Part shown: piece by piece, positions 9,429 to 18,020 of the stretch
How the letters are laid out: every line of letters begins with the position of its first letter
Position numbering within the stretch: the stretch's first letter is position 1
Assembly (NCBI GenBank): GCA_002721895.1
Contig: PBLV01000063.1
Location: 124,001-188,000, forward strand
Length of the DNA stretch: 64,000 nucleotides
Direction of reading: 5' to 3'
Source of the DNA: Verrucomicrobiales bacterium
GTDB taxonomy: Bacteria > Verrucomicrobiota > Verrucomicrobiae > Limisphaerales > UBA1100
Translations under genes and position numbers: made by a program
Notes under the pieces: generated by a model
Databases searched by the model: none
Told to the model about the DNA's origin: nothing
What the model saw: the letters and a program-made list of their open reading frames with translations, nothing else

Positions 9429-9546
9429 CTATAATAACCCAAAGTCGGCCAAAAGTCTAAAAGTCGACTTTTCAACTTTCACAACGCCCTCGCTTTCAGT
9501 AATTAATGAAAAAATGTCTATAAAAAACTTACATTCCAAAGAACCT

Positions 9547-9560
9547 CCCCCGAAAGGGGT
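9547..9560 (+). promoter_or_regulatory. GNRA-loop hairpin in divergent intergenic region
   Basis: CCCC-GAAA-GGGG (9548-9559) forms a short stable stem with a GAAA tetraloop, overlapping the G of the GTGTAAATAA motif. The rest of 9413-9573, between the divergent portal and glycosyltransferase genes, holds only the two GTGTA motifs and AT-rich sequence. No U-tract follows the hairpin, so it is not an obvious terminator. Confidence 0.35.
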
Positions 9561-9573
9561 GTAAATAAGCTCA
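9559..9573 (+). promoter_or_regulatory. Start-proximal GTGTA-type motif
   Basis: GTGTAAATAAGCTCA abuts the ATG at 9574. GGGGTG itself might act as a distant ribosome-binding site (about 12 nt spacing), so promoter and translation readings are both open. Confidence 0.5.
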
Positions 9574-10713
9574 ATGAGGGTAGCAATCACAGCAACACTA
9601 GACTACAGTTTTTTCTCCAATGGGCTAATTCAGAATATTATATCCCTATATGAATTACTAGAGAAGTGTGGATTCAAGGTTTCCCTGCTTGATTTCGGAG
9701 ACAAAAGCAGAAGTGGCTCGACCTATGCCCATAATAAACTAAACAAGAAAAATATATTGCGCTGGGGCGAATTCACCAGGAAGCAACAGCACTTTGATTT
9801 AGTTATATGCGCAGGAGTATCCCTCGATGAAAACTTAAAAGATTCGCTAACCAAAGCCAACCCCAAAATAAAAACAGTGGGAGTACATTACGGCAATAAT
9901 TTAATTAACCTGATGTGCGAATGGTTTTCAAAAGTCCCGCCCAAAAGGATTTCCGGGCACCCCGACTGCCCTCCGATGAAGTTTAGGCATGAAAAACTAT
10001 ACGAAGAAACGTGGATCTCGGAACATTATCTTTTCGCAAAAGAATTCTATGAATACACAGACGAAAGCCCGGTCCGCACAATGCCCTATATATGGAGTCC
10101 CAGTTTTATTGAAGGGGAGGCAATAGACCACGGAATTAATATAAACTATATTCCAGTCAAGAAGCCCAACTTAGCCGTGGTCGAGCCTAATATAAATATA
10201 TCAAAAAGCTTTTTAATTCCGATGCTCGCAATTTCAAGCGTCCTAGAATCCAGCCCAGACATATTTGAACATGCATGTATTTACGGATCGGATTCCTTTT
10301 TTAGGAACAGAGAGTTCCTTAAGGAATGGATACACGACTGCACGTCGCTCGGAGAAAACAAAGACCGGTTCACATTCTTCCCCAGGAAGCCCATCCCAGG
10401 CATTATGCACGTGAAAAATCCAGCAATAATAAGCCACCAACACTTAAATGAATTAAACTACACACACCTAGAAGCCCTGTTTTGCGGTTACCCATTAATA
10501 CATAATTCTCCCCCATTTAAAGAGTTTGGATATTTCTACGAAGGCTTCAACCTTCTGGAAGCCGCAGAAAAAATAAAAGAAGCAATAGAACAGCACAACG
10601 ACAACCTTTCAGCATACTTAGAAAAAGGGAAAGAAGCCGCCTGGAAGTACAGTCCTGAAAATCGAAGCAATATTGAGTGTACTAAGAAGCTGGTACTAGA
10701 TTTGTTTAAATGA
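9574..10713 (+). CDS. DUF2827-like glycosyltransferase A
   Basis: 379 aa. It has a GT-B-like two-domain layout: an N-terminal Rossmann-like half opening MRVAITATLDYSFFSNGLIQN, and a C-terminal half with the segment HLNELNYTHLEALFCGYPLIHNSPPFKEFGYFYEGFN, which is the conserved signature I associate with DUF2827 proteins, a family of bacterial and phage glycosyltransferases. The next gene is a paralogue and overlaps by ATGA, so the two are co-translated. Likely sugar-transfer to a phage or host surface component; donor and acceptor are not visible. A GTGTA motif precedes the start. Confidence 0.65.
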   Translation: MRVAITATLDYSFFSNGLIQNIISLYELLEKCGFKVSLLDFGDKSRSGSTYAHNKLNKKNILRWGEFTRKQQHFDLVICAGVSLDENLKDSLTKANPKIKTVGVHYGNNLINLMCEWFSKVPPKRISGHPDCPPMKFRHEKLYEETWISEHYLFAKEFYEYTDESPVRTMPYIWSPSFIEGEAIDHGININYIPVKKPNLAVVEPNINISKSFLIPMLAISSVLESSPDIFEHACIYGSDSFFRNREFLKEWIHDCTSLGENKDRFTFFPRKPIPGIMHVKNPAIISHQHLNELNYTHLEALFCGYPLIHNSPPFKEFGYFYEGFNLLEAAEKIKEAIEQHNDNLSAYLEKGKEAAWKYSPENRSNIECTKKLVLDLFK

Positions 10714-11783
10714 ATATTGCAATAACGAGCCTACTCCACAGAAACCCGTGGAAATCAAGACAGAAGCAGTCAGCTGTCAACCTATATGATTGTCTTCAAA
10801 ACTTAGGGTGTAAAGTTTTCTATATAACGCCCTCGACGTCCTACCAAAACTTCAACAAAGACCACATCGGTTACCCAGAGCGGGCCATGACAAACAGAGG
10901 GGGCCCTAAGGTAGATATATTGATTATTCACGGCTACGTTCCTTCGGAAAAATTCTTTAATGAATTTTTCAAAGTAAACAAAAAAACAAAAATTATTCAC
11001 AACCACCTCGAAAACCCAATCGAAGAAATTGCAATCAAGCTATCATCTAAAGAAAAAATCAACACCTCTAAATTCACAGAGGAACTCTGGATACCTCCCC
11101 ACCACATTGACAAAAAAGACCTTCTTGAGGCACTCCACCAAACAGGCTGCCAGGCGAAAGAGGTGCCCTACCTCTGGAGCCCGTTTTTCATTAACGAGGC
11201 GTCCCGTCAAAAAAAAGGAAAAATGTTGCGGTTCGATCAAAGCAGGCTCGCGGGAGTATCAATCCTAGAGCCGAACGCATCCTATGTAAAAAACCTCACC
11301 ATCCCTATCCTGGCCAGCGAAAAAGCAAACCGCAAAAGCCCAGACATAATCTCCTCAGTAAGTATCTTCAACACCCAGAGGCTCAAACACACAGGATTCC
11401 TAAGTTCGATCACTTCCGAAATGTCAATAAATAAACAAAAAAAACTCTTCCTAAGCAACGACTGGGAGGCTCCAGACATATACAGTCGCTGCGGACAGTA
11501 TATAGTTTCCCACCAAACGGATAGCGAACTCAATTACCAGCACTTAGAAACCCTTTATCTGGATCTCCCTCTCATACATAACTCGAAAGCAATAACGTCT
11601 TGCGGGTATTATTATAAAGACCACAACATAGACCACGCTAGCAATCAATTAATAAATTCCATTTTACACCACAACAACAACCTAGGGGAATACAGAAACG
11701 CCTCAAGAGAGTTAATTTCCGGCTTTTCCCCAGGTAATAAACGAAACCTAGACATATACGCAAGCTTAATTTTCGAAAAATAA
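10710..11783 (+). CDS. DUF2827-like glycosyltransferase B
   Basis: 357 aa, a diverged paralogue of the upstream gene. Both start with a short beta strand (MNIAITSLLHRN here), share Y-(I/L)-W-S-P-x-F-I in the linker, and share QTDSELNYQHLETLYLDLPLIHNS...GYYYKDHN near the C-terminus in place of the upstream ELNYTHLEALFCGYPLIHNS. The acidic and aromatic residues of that block are kept, so it is probably active. The ATGA overlap (10710-10713) implies coupled translation and perhaps a heteromeric or sequential pair adding two sugars. Confidence 0.6.
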   Translation: MNIAITSLLHRNPWKSRQKQSAVNLYDCLQNLGCKVFYITPSTSYQNFNKDHIGYPERAMTNRGGPKVDILIIHGYVPSEKFFNEFFKVNKKTKIIHNHLENPIEEIAIKLSSKEKINTSKFTEELWIPPHHIDKKDLLEALHQTGCQAKEVPYLWSPFFINEASRQKKGKMLRFDQSRLAGVSILEPNASYVKNLTIPILASEKANRKSPDIISSVSIFNTQRLKHTGFLSSITSEMSINKQKKLFLSNDWEAPDIYSRCGQYIVSHQTDSELNYQHLETLYLDLPLIHNSKAITSCGYYYKDHNIDHASNQLINSILHHNNNLGEYRNASRELISGFSPGNKRNLDIYASLIFEK

Positions 11784-11807
11784 AAGTTCCCATAACTTGA
11801 TTTCAGA

Positions 11808-11825
11808 ATGTAATTATAGGCAACT
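11808..11825 (+). promoter_or_regulatory. Weak GTGTA-type motif
   Basis: ATGTAATTATAGGCAACT abuts the ATG at 11826. It departs from the consensus at the first base. No Shine-Dalgarno sequence is present. Confidence 0.35.
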
Positions 11826-12473
11826 ATGGCAAAGAAAATACTTGCCGAGGAGTTCAGCCTAAATAGCTACGACTTAAAACTTGACGACAACAATAAGTTG
11901 GAATTCAATAGCGTAGTACAAGCTGACGCAACAGACATTAGTTCTATCGATACTCGTGTCTCTAAAGAAACATCCCTAAGGGACTCAAAGGTTAAAAGCA
12001 TTGACACTCGTGTTTCCAAGGAAGTCTCAACCAGAGGAAAAAATATCGACAGCCTCGATACTAGAGTTTCTATTGAAACCTCTACCAGAGGAAAAAATAT
12101 CAATAGCCTCGACACTAGAGTTTCTCTTGAAACCTCTAATCGTGGAGTAGCAATCAACAGCATCGACACAAGGGTGTCTACAGACATCAAAAGTCTCGAC
12201 GAGCGCTTGACGGACGAAGAAAATACGACGAAGATTTTAGCGAATCAAAGCGTAACGAACGGCGCTTCAAGCCAAGAAGTAAGCCTTACCGGCCTTGGAT
12301 TTGTAGAAAATTCGGAACCAGTGGTCGTTGGAATGCTTCGAAGCACTTCCGCCGATGATCCTATCGTTGCTTGCATGCTCTCAGGAGCCGCATCGCACTC
12401 AACTGCAACATTCTTGTTCTCAGACGAGATTCCTTCCAATAATTATAAGTTAGACGTTATCCTCACAAGATAA
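11826..12473 (+). CDS. Repeat-shaft fibre protein
   Basis: 215 aa. A conserved head (MAKKILAEEFSLNSYDLKLD) is followed by four 18-residue repeats of type SIDTRVSKEVSTRGKNID plus a partial fifth (residues 40-127), then a ~75-residue beta-rich tip. The repeat suits a trimeric coiled-coil shaft. Head and tip both resemble those of the next gene (MASKILAEEL start; tip ending F-x-L-S/F-x...LDV-x-(I/L)), so the two are paralogues with different shafts. Likely virion fibre exposed to the environment; receptor unknown. Confidence 0.65.
   Translation: MAKKILAEEFSLNSYDLKLDDNNKLEFNSVVQADATDISSIDTRVSKETSLRDSKVKSIDTRVSKEVSTRGKNIDSLDTRVSIETSTRGKNINSLDTRVSLETSNRGVAINSIDTRVSTDIKSLDERLTDEENTTKILANQSVTNGASSQEVSLTGLGFVENSEPVVVGMLRSTSADDPIVACMLSGAASHSTATFLFSDEIPSNNYKLDVILTR
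11943..12212 (+). repeat. 54-nt tandem repeat (18-aa units)
   Basis: Units begin at 11943, 11997, 12051, 12105 and 12159, each encoding S-(I/L)-D-T-R-V-S near its start; the fifth is partial. The two middle units are nearly identical at nucleotide level, which suggests recent expansion and a potential for copy-number change. The next gene has the same 54-nt period. Confidence 0.8.
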
Positions 12474-12485
12474 CCTTAAGTTTCA

Positions 12486-13763
12486 ATGGCCAGTAAAATA
12501 CTAGCAGAGGAACTTCAGTCGGGCAGTTATAGCCTGAGTACTAACGAAAGTAACGGAGGGACAGATATAGGCGATATCGAAGAATTCGACAACACCTCAG
12601 CCTACTCCGCTAACGATAAAGTTAAATACCGCCCTAACACCAGCACGGCATATTCCGTATACAAAATCAATTACGACATGCCCGCAAACAAGCTTCCCGC
12701 AAATGCGCCGGAGGCTGACGAATGGACCGGGGCCAGCACCTATGACGCAAGCTCGGCGTACTCCGCAGGAGACAAAGTCAACTACTTAGGAAGAGGCTAT
12801 ATGGCTCACGCTGATCATGACGCAAGTAACCACAACATTTCGAACGCTGCCCACTGGGGGCTGGCGAGCGCAATGTTTACCAACATCACCTTGCGTATAG
12901 ATGGGTTTAACGATGGAGATATTGCCGATACACGGACAATTGAAAGCCTTAACGTTAGAATTGCGAATGAAGAATCAGCGGACGGCGTAGCCAAGGAGGT
13001 ATTCTCCACAGAAGATGGCTTCGCAACAAATAAGAGCAGCATCGACGTACGGGTTGCGCTCGAAAAGACCACTCGCGAAAGTGAGGTCAGCAGTACAGAC
13101 GACGACGTCGCAGCTGAGAAAACCGCTCGCGAAAGTGCGGTCAGCAGTACAGACGACGACGTCGAATCCGTCACGACCAATCGTGGGAGCAAAGTGACCT
13201 CGGTCGATAACCGGTGGTCATCCGAAGTGTCAACATGGAATTCTGCCCTTTCTGAAGAAGAGGGTACAATGACGTACATCGAGGGCATTCCCTTGACCAA
13301 GGCTGACTCAAGCCCCAGCAATGGGACAACCTTAGGGTCTGGAGATGACGACTACTCAATCAACGCTGACGGGAACGTGGTTACTATCACCTATCCCTCC
13401 AGGACCTTTGGGGTAGATCCAACCAGCCTTACCGCCTTCGATAATGAAGGAACTTACGTCAAAGGCGACCAGGTTTCCTACGACAGCAAGTCATGGCAGG
13501 CCCTAAGCGACCACGACGGATCACAAGGAACCACCCTCGACAACCCAGGCGCCACCGCCGGGGAATGGGAAAACATCACCAATAAAACGGTTCCCGCCGC
13601 AGTTGCATCCTTAAGGATGACTGCCGCTGGGCACGCCGCAGGAGCACCAATGCTTATGTGCATGGGGCAAGGAACCCCTACAGCGACACAGGCAAGCTTT
13701 GTTCTTTCGGCCGCGCCGGAAAACGACCTCCACTACGTGATGGATGTAGCAATTGCTATGTAA
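12486..13763 (+). CDS. Fibre protein with CBM5/12-like modules
   Basis: 425 aa. The head MASKILAEELQSGSYSLS is shared with the upstream fibre. Residues ~35-130 hold two modules (AYSANDKVKY...ADEW and AYSAGDKVNYLGRGYMAHADHD...HW) and residues ~315-365 a third (TYVKGDQVSYDSKSWQALSDHD...EW), with the aromatic and Trp spacing of chitin/polysaccharide-binding modules of family 5/12. Between them is a shaft of 18-residue repeats (RESEVSSTDDDVAAEKTA). The C-terminal tip matches the upstream protein. Probably a polysaccharide-binding fibre. No clear ribosome-binding site precedes the ATG; it lies 12 nt after the previous stop. Confidence 0.65.
   Translation: MASKILAEELQSGSYSLSTNESNGGTDIGDIEEFDNTSAYSANDKVKYRPNTSTAYSVYKINYDMPANKLPANAPEADEWTGASTYDASSAYSAGDKVNYLGRGYMAHADHDASNHNISNAAHWGLASAMFTNITLRIDGFNDGDIADTRTIESLNVRIANEESADGVAKEVFSTEDGFATNKSSIDVRVALEKTTRESEVSSTDDDVAAEKTARESAVSSTDDDVESVTTNRGSKVTSVDNRWSSEVSTWNSALSEEEGTMTYIEGIPLTKADSSPSNGTTLGSGDDDYSINADGNVVTITYPSRTFGVDPTSLTAFDNEGTYVKGDQVSYDSKSWQALSDHDGSQGTTLDNPGATAGEWENITNKTVPAAVASLRMTAAGHAAGAPMLMCMGQGTPTATQASFVLSAAPENDLHYVMDVAIAM
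13072..13164 (+). repeat. 39-nt near-exact repeat at 54-nt period
   Basis: Copies at 13072-13110 and 13126-13164 differ at one base. They encode the same shaft period as the repeats at 11943-12212 in the neighbouring gene. Confidence 0.75.
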
Positions 13764-13804
13764 TAGTCTCACTAATTAGAATATAATTAAATTCTAACAT
13801 TTTT

Positions 13805-13829
13805 AGCCCCCCATTGGGGGGCTTTTTTT
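13805..13829 (+). terminator. Rho-independent terminator
   Basis: AGCCCCCC-ATT-GGGGGGCT followed by seven T. It closes the glycosyltransferase/fibre transcription unit. The following gene has its own GTGTA motif starting one base later. Confidence 0.9.
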
Positions 13830-13843
13830 GTGTAAACCCAACC
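13830..13843 (+). promoter_or_regulatory. Start-proximal GTGTA-type motif after terminator
   Basis: GTGTAAACCCAACC lies between the terminator T-tract and the ATG at 13844. Being squeezed there with no other upstream sequence, it is one of the better arguments that the motif initiates transcription. Confidence 0.5.
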
Positions 13844-14497
13844 ATGAGCATATTTGACATTTTCCGCAATTGGCAAAAAAATGAGCTCGGCCAGTTCTCC
13901 GGGAAGAAGGGACAAAAGAAAAAGAGCAAGAAATCCTCAAGCATAGACCCCGAAAAAGCAAAGATCATGCGAAAACTCAAACATAAATCGAAATACCTTG
14001 AGCTAGAATACGAGGAAGCGAAAGAGATTCTAGAGATCGCTAAAACCGAATTCTTTACAAGCATACAAGAGTATTGCCAAGCCAACCCCGAGGCAAAGAA
14101 CCCTCTTTGTCCCGTCGAGCCCAACAAGAAAAAAGACAAAACAGACATGGATTTCCCCGACGAACTAAAAACAATCTATCGTGAAATAATTAAAGCGACA
14201 CACCCAGACCACAACCAAGGGGGTGACGAAGAGGAGCTAACAGAAACATTGATTAGCGCAACACACGCAAAACAAGAAAACAAAATAGAAGACCTAATCA
14301 ATATATCCTTCGACCTAGATATTGATATATCAAACATTAGCCTAGACCTTATAGAGGAAGTGGAAAAGGGTTTAAGAAAAAAAGAAATTAAAATAAAGAA
14401 AATGAGAAAAAATAATGCGGTAGTTTGGTATTATGCTCCGCCGGACCAACGGAAAATATTTATCGAACGCATTTGCCCCATTAAAAAAGAAGAATAA
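13844..14497 (+). CDS. J-domain protein
   Basis: 217 aa from ATG 13844; an in-frame TTG at 13814 lies inside the terminator stem and is rejected. N-terminal ~35 residues are Lys/Gly/Ser-rich; residues ~40-75 are a charged helix; residues ~108-150 (LKTIYREIIKATHPDHNQGGDEEE) form helices II-III of a J-domain with the diagnostic HPD at 120-122. J-proteins stimulate the ATPase of DnaK-type chaperones, so this would redirect host Hsp70 during infection. Full DnaJ zinc and C-terminal substrate domains are absent. A short domain after it is acidic then basic. It joins Clp genes in this window as a protein-quality-control function. Confidence 0.65.
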   Translation: MSIFDIFRNWQKNELGQFSGKKGQKKKSKKSSSIDPEKAKIMRKLKHKSKYLELEYEEAKEILEIAKTEFFTSIQEYCQANPEAKNPLCPVEPNKKKDKTDMDFPDELKTIYREIIKATHPDHNQGGDEEELTETLISATHAKQENKIEDLINISFDLDIDISNISLDLIEEVEKGLRKKEIKIKKMRKNNAVVWYYAPPDQRKIFIERICPIKKEE

Positions 14498-14503
14498 TTT
14501 ACC

Positions 14504-14532
14504 TTGACATTTATTCCATTTAATGCTAGAAT
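14504..14532 (+). promoter_or_regulatory. Sigma70-type promoter of nrdB
   Basis: TTGACA (14504-14509), 17-nt spacer, TAGAAT (14527-14532). Only 6 nt separate the -10 from the GTG at 14539, so transcription should start at about the start codon and give a leaderless mRNA. Confidence 0.8.
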
Positions 14533-14538
14533 CAACGC

Positions 14539-15552
14539 GTGAATGACAAAACAGGAGAACTTTTAAGCGACAATATCGCTGGAGTGAACAGGATCTTGCC
14601 CCACAAGCACAAGTACGCCTGGGATCTCTTTATAACTAGCTGTGCCAACAACTGGATGCCTACAGAAATATCCATGCAGGGCGACATACAACAATGGAAA
14701 AATGACGAAATCACAGAAGATGAAAAACTCCTCGTCAAGAGGTGCCTCGGATTTTTTGCTGGAAGCGAGTCTTTGGTTGGGAATAACCTGCTGCTTTCTG
14801 CTTTCAGATTTGTTACGGACGCTGAGTGTCGCCAGTATATTTTGCGTCAGGCTTTCGAGGAAAGCCTTCACAACCTTACTGTCGTTTATATATGCGATAG
14901 CCTGGACCTGGACATTGAAGAGGTTTTTACTGCCTACGAAACAATCCCGAGCATTAAGGCAAAAGACGATTTCCTCCTAGAAATTACAACCGACATCACA
15001 AGGCAGGAACTTAACTACAAAACAAAAGAAGGCAAACAGGAAATACTCAGAAACCTTCTTACTTATTATATAATTTGCGAAGGAACCTTCTTTTTTAGCG
15101 GATTTGCCATGATGCTCGCACTAGGCAGGCAAAATAAACTCCAGGGGATATCCGATCAAATAAAATATACTCTAAGGGACGAAAGTTCCCATATTGCGTT
15201 TGGCGTTTATTTAATAAACACAATCATAGAGCAGAATCCCGGAATCTGGACTAAGGCAATACAAGAGGAATTTGTAGACCACATGAAAAAGGCTGTGGAC
15301 CTGGAGATTGCATATGCCCACGACGTATTGCCTACGGGCATTTTGGGGCTCAACGCAGAAATGTTCATTGACTACATGCATTACATAGGCAATCGGCGAC
15401 TGGAAGCTATCGGCTTAGACTATCGGTTTCCCGGAGACAAGAACCCATTCCCCTGGCTAGGAGAGGTAGTAGACGTGCAGGCTATGGGCAATTTCTTCGA
15501 AAGAAGGGTCAGAGAATACCAGCAGGCAGGAACGCTTGAAGATGATTTTTAG
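14539..15552 (+). CDS. nrdB: Ribonucleotide reductase small subunit, class Ic-like (R2c)
   Basis: 337 aa, GTG start. It generates the oxidant used by the large subunit to reduce ribonucleotides to deoxyribonucleotides, feeding phage DNA synthesis. Metal ligands are all present: E77 (at the usual Asp position), E108, H111, E181, E215 and H218. The position of the radical tyrosine (four after H111) is V115, not Tyr. Both changes are hallmarks of class Ic R2 proteins, which use a Mn/Fe cofactor; the sequence closely follows my memory of Chlamydia R2 (RQAFEE, RDE, LPTGILGLN...MFIDY, NPFPW). No large subunit is in the window. The sigma70-type promoter suggests early expression. Confidence 0.9.
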   Translation: MNDKTGELLSDNIAGVNRILPHKHKYAWDLFITSCANNWMPTEISMQGDIQQWKNDEITEDEKLLVKRCLGFFAGSESLVGNNLLLSAFRFVTDAECRQYILRQAFEESLHNLTVVYICDSLDLDIEEVFTAYETIPSIKAKDDFLLEITTDITRQELNYKTKEGKQEILRNLLTYYIICEGTFFFSGFAMMLALGRQNKLQGISDQIKYTLRDESSHIAFGVYLINTIIEQNPGIWTKAIQEEFVDHMKKAVDLEIAYAHDVLPTGILGLNAEMFIDYMHYIGNRRLEAIGLDYRFPGDKNPFPWLGEVVDVQAMGNFFERRVREYQQAGTLEDDF

Positions 15553-15573
15553 TTAGACAAAAAAGGCATCAAG

Positions 15574-15591
15574 GTGTATATAACATACATC
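15574..15591 (+). promoter_or_regulatory. Start-proximal GTGTA-type motif
   Basis: GTGTATATAACATACATC abuts the ATG at 15592. It could be misread as an N-terminal extension starting at the GTG, but the match to the recurrent motif argues it is regulatory. Confidence 0.55.
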
Positions 15592-16050
15592 ATGAGTCAC
15601 ATAGATTACCCCAATAATAACAACCCCAACAATTCACCCGCGCCCAATTACTCAAGCCAATCGGCGTTTGTTCCCGGGCTTGCTAAAGGCGACAGGGGTT
15701 ACTACGGTAACGATAATGGAGGGGCTTATTCAAACTCAAACAGCACAATAGCTCTTTTTGCAGCCGCGCAAAACCTAACCGCTGGAGATCACTCTCCCCC
15801 AGGAAGCAAATTAAACGAATGGGTGGACGTCACGAATTCCGACACATGGGCCGACATTGGGATTGCGCCCCCAGTCAACTGGAGAGAGGTTACCCCTACG
15901 TATAGCCATACAGCAAACTACCCCTCAGGGACATTAGTTCAGTACGTTGAGTCCAGAGGCAAAACTGGATGGTTCGATAGGGACGAAAACGGAAACCCAG
16001 CTACTAGATTTCTTAAAAACAAGCCCGCAAACTCAAACTTAAAAATATGA
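15592..16050 (+). CDS. Asn/Pro/Ser-rich protein, possibly structural
   Basis: 152 aa from ATG 15592. The first ~30 residues are a low-complexity Asn/Pro/Ser run; residues ~45-105 contain Trp-rich strands (EWVDVTNSDTWADIG, NWREV) and the C-terminal part has Y-x-S-G-T-L-V-Q-Y, faintly like the CBM5/12 modules in neighbouring fibres. No family recognised. The GTGTA motif suggests late expression and thus a structural role, although it is embedded between replication genes. The stop overlaps the next ATG (ATGA), so translation of the membrane protein is coupled to it. Confidence 0.4.
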   Translation: MSHIDYPNNNNPNNSPAPNYSSQSAFVPGLAKGDRGYYGNDNGGAYSNSNSTIALFAAAQNLTAGDHSPPGSKLNEWVDVTNSDTWADIGIAPPVNWREVTPTYSHTANYPSGTLVQYVESRGKTGWFDRDENGNPATRFLKNKPANSNLKI

Positions 16051-18020
16051 TTTTTTCCTTTGGATATTTAATTTCAGCGCTAGCAATTTCCGGAATTGCT
16101 GCATATTTCAGCGTTGTTGGGCTGGCAACCATTTTTCCAGGGGCAATCGGAGCTGTCATAATCATGGGGGGAGTACTTGAAATAGGAAAAATCATAACGG
16201 CCATCTGGTTACATAGAAACTGGAAGACAGCACCACTTCTAATTAGAAGCTACCTTTGTTTTGCGGTATTTACGCTCATGGGAATTACTAGTATGGGAAT
16301 CTTTGGTTTTCTCTCTAAGGCCCACATAGAGCACCAGGTTACAACCGAAAAGACCCAGGCCCTCGCAGCCCAAGTAGAAAATAAAATATCACGAGAGAAA
16401 GACTACATAGCCAGGCAAAAAGAATATATTGAAAACCTTGAGTCCAGAACAAGCGAGAGCGCCTCTGACATTCGCGTCGACATTGATCAAGAAAACGCTA
16501 GAATTGCAGACATCACCGAGCAAATGAATAAGGATATAGCATTCGAACAGGGAAGGATTGATGCCGCGAACAAAAAGATTGCAGAGATGAAAGCTGAACT
16601 TGCAGAGCTAGAAGGTAAGACCGGAGGACTATTCAGCAATAAAAAGAAAAAAGTGGAAGAACTCAAGGCCCTCCAAAAGGAGCCACTAGAAAGCCTGGCT
16701 TCAGAGATAGCGACATACAATAAAAACATCACAGATTTTAGATCCGAAGCCCAAGCGGCTATAAAGAAAATCGAAGATAAAAAAGACGCCTTCAGACAAA
16801 AAACCGAAGTAAAAGGCGAAAGCTTGGCGCCGGAAATAGAAGAGCACAATAGAAATATAGCGGCAGCATATAATAAAATAGATGATCTTGAAAAGGAAAA
16901 GTTCAATTATCAAGATAACGCAAAAAATCTCGAGGCAGAGGTTGGTCCCGTTAAATACGTCGCAGAACTAATTGCTGACCTTACGGGAGTTGAATTCGAT
17001 ATATCCCAGGCAGTCAGAATAGTCATTGTTATCTTAATTTTTGTCTTTGATCCGCTAGCTATCCTCCTGGTTATCGCTGCCAACATCAGTATAGCCAAGC
17101 ATTTTCCGCAACATACCAAAGAACTTAAATCCCTTCAGTCTGAAGTCGACAAGCTAGATTCCCTAAAGCTGGAACTCAACGAAAAGAATGACGAAATCAC
17201 AAAAGAAAAAGAACGTCTAGCGTCGGAAGAACACGCGCTTTCTAAAGAGGAAAAAAGAATAGAGAAAGACCTCCGCATGGCGGGAGAAGTTCTCTTGGCG
17301 CTTAAAACAGACATTGACAACCAAACGCAAAAAAAAGAAGACATAAACAAGGATATCCTTGCTGCAAAAAACTCCCTCAAGGAACTTAAGTCTAACGCCG
17401 ATAAAGCCAAATCAGACCTTTCCCAGCAGGAGCAGGAAATAAAGGCCAAGGCCAAGGCTATGGCAAACAAAACTCAAAAATTAAAAGAAGACAAAGCCGC
17501 CGCCATTAAGGCTGAGGCAAAAATCAACGCCATTACAGCGAGCACAGAATCCCAGCAGAAAGAATACCAGTCCAAGATAGACGGACTGCAAGAAACAATC
17601 GATGAGCTCATGGCAAGCAAACTCAACATAAAAGAAGAAAAGCTTCAACTAGAAAAAGAGCGCGACGCAATCAAGGCAGACATAAAGATTCAACGAGACC
17701 TAATTTCCTCACTAGAGAAAACCTATAAAAAGGCATCCAAGACAGGAGGAATTAAAGACGCTTTCTCTAACTACGACCTCTATGAAGTCGTCACAAACAT
17801 GGAAGACGGCAACAAATTACTATCGATCAAAGACTCAAGGGAGCGCGTACATCAGTTCATTATCCCCACCATGTATGCAAAGGTAACGCACGAATACTTT
17901 CATCGCGTGGTAGAGTCGCTAGAATCAATTTCGGACCCCGACGATCTACCACACGAATACGCAATAGAGATTGCAAAATACATTAGAGGCCCACGCCCGA
18001 AATATAAATGCTTGACTTAA
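16047..18020 (+). CDS. Inner-membrane coiled-coil protein
   Basis: 657 aa. Hydrophobic segments at ~4-24, 26-50 and 67-90, a long charged coiled coil (~95-305), another hydrophobic segment (~322-352), a second long coiled coil (~355-575), then a ~70-residue globular tail (NYDLYEVVTNMEDGNKLLSI...HRVVESLESI). The opening (AAYFSVVGLATIFPGAIGAVIIMGGVLEIGKI) resembles a membrane protein widespread in large marine phages whose role is unknown to me. It might organise a membrane-associated replication or assembly site, or alter host envelope; neither is proved. Codon use looks like its neighbours. Confidence 0.55.
   Translation: MIFSFGYLISALAISGIAAYFSVVGLATIFPGAIGAVIIMGGVLEIGKIITAIWLHRNWKTAPLLIRSYLCFAVFTLMGITSMGIFGFLSKAHIEHQVTTEKTQALAAQVENKISREKDYIARQKEYIENLESRTSESASDIRVDIDQENARIADITEQMNKDIAFEQGRIDAANKKIAEMKAELAELEGKTGGLFSNKKKKVEELKALQKEPLESLASEIATYNKNITDFRSEAQAAIKKIEDKKDAFRQKTEVKGESLAPEIEEHNRNIAAAYNKIDDLEKEKFNYQDNAKNLEAEVGPVKYVAELIADLTGVEFDISQAVRIVIVILIFVFDPLAILLVIAANISIAKHFPQHTKELKSLQSEVDKLDSLKLELNEKNDEITKEKERLASEEHALSKEEKRIEKDLRMAGEVLLALKTDIDNQTQKKEDINKDILAAKNSLKELKSNADKAKSDLSQQEQEIKAKAKAMANKTQKLKEDKAAAIKAEAKINAITASTESQQKEYQSKIDGLQETIDELMASKLNIKEEKLQLEKERDAIKADIKIQRDLISSLEKTYKKASKTGGIKDAFSNYDLYEVVTNMEDGNKLLSIKDSRERVHQFIIPTMYAKVTHEYFHRVVESLESISDPDDLPHEYAIEIAKYIRGPRPKYKCLT

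Noticed and set aside
9413..9475. Portal start at TTG 9475
   Set aside because: GTG 9412 follows the recurring start-proximal motif; the 21 extra residues look non-protein-like.
13814..13843. Upstream TTG start of the J-domain gene
   Set aside because: It lies inside the terminator stem; ATG 13844 is preferred.
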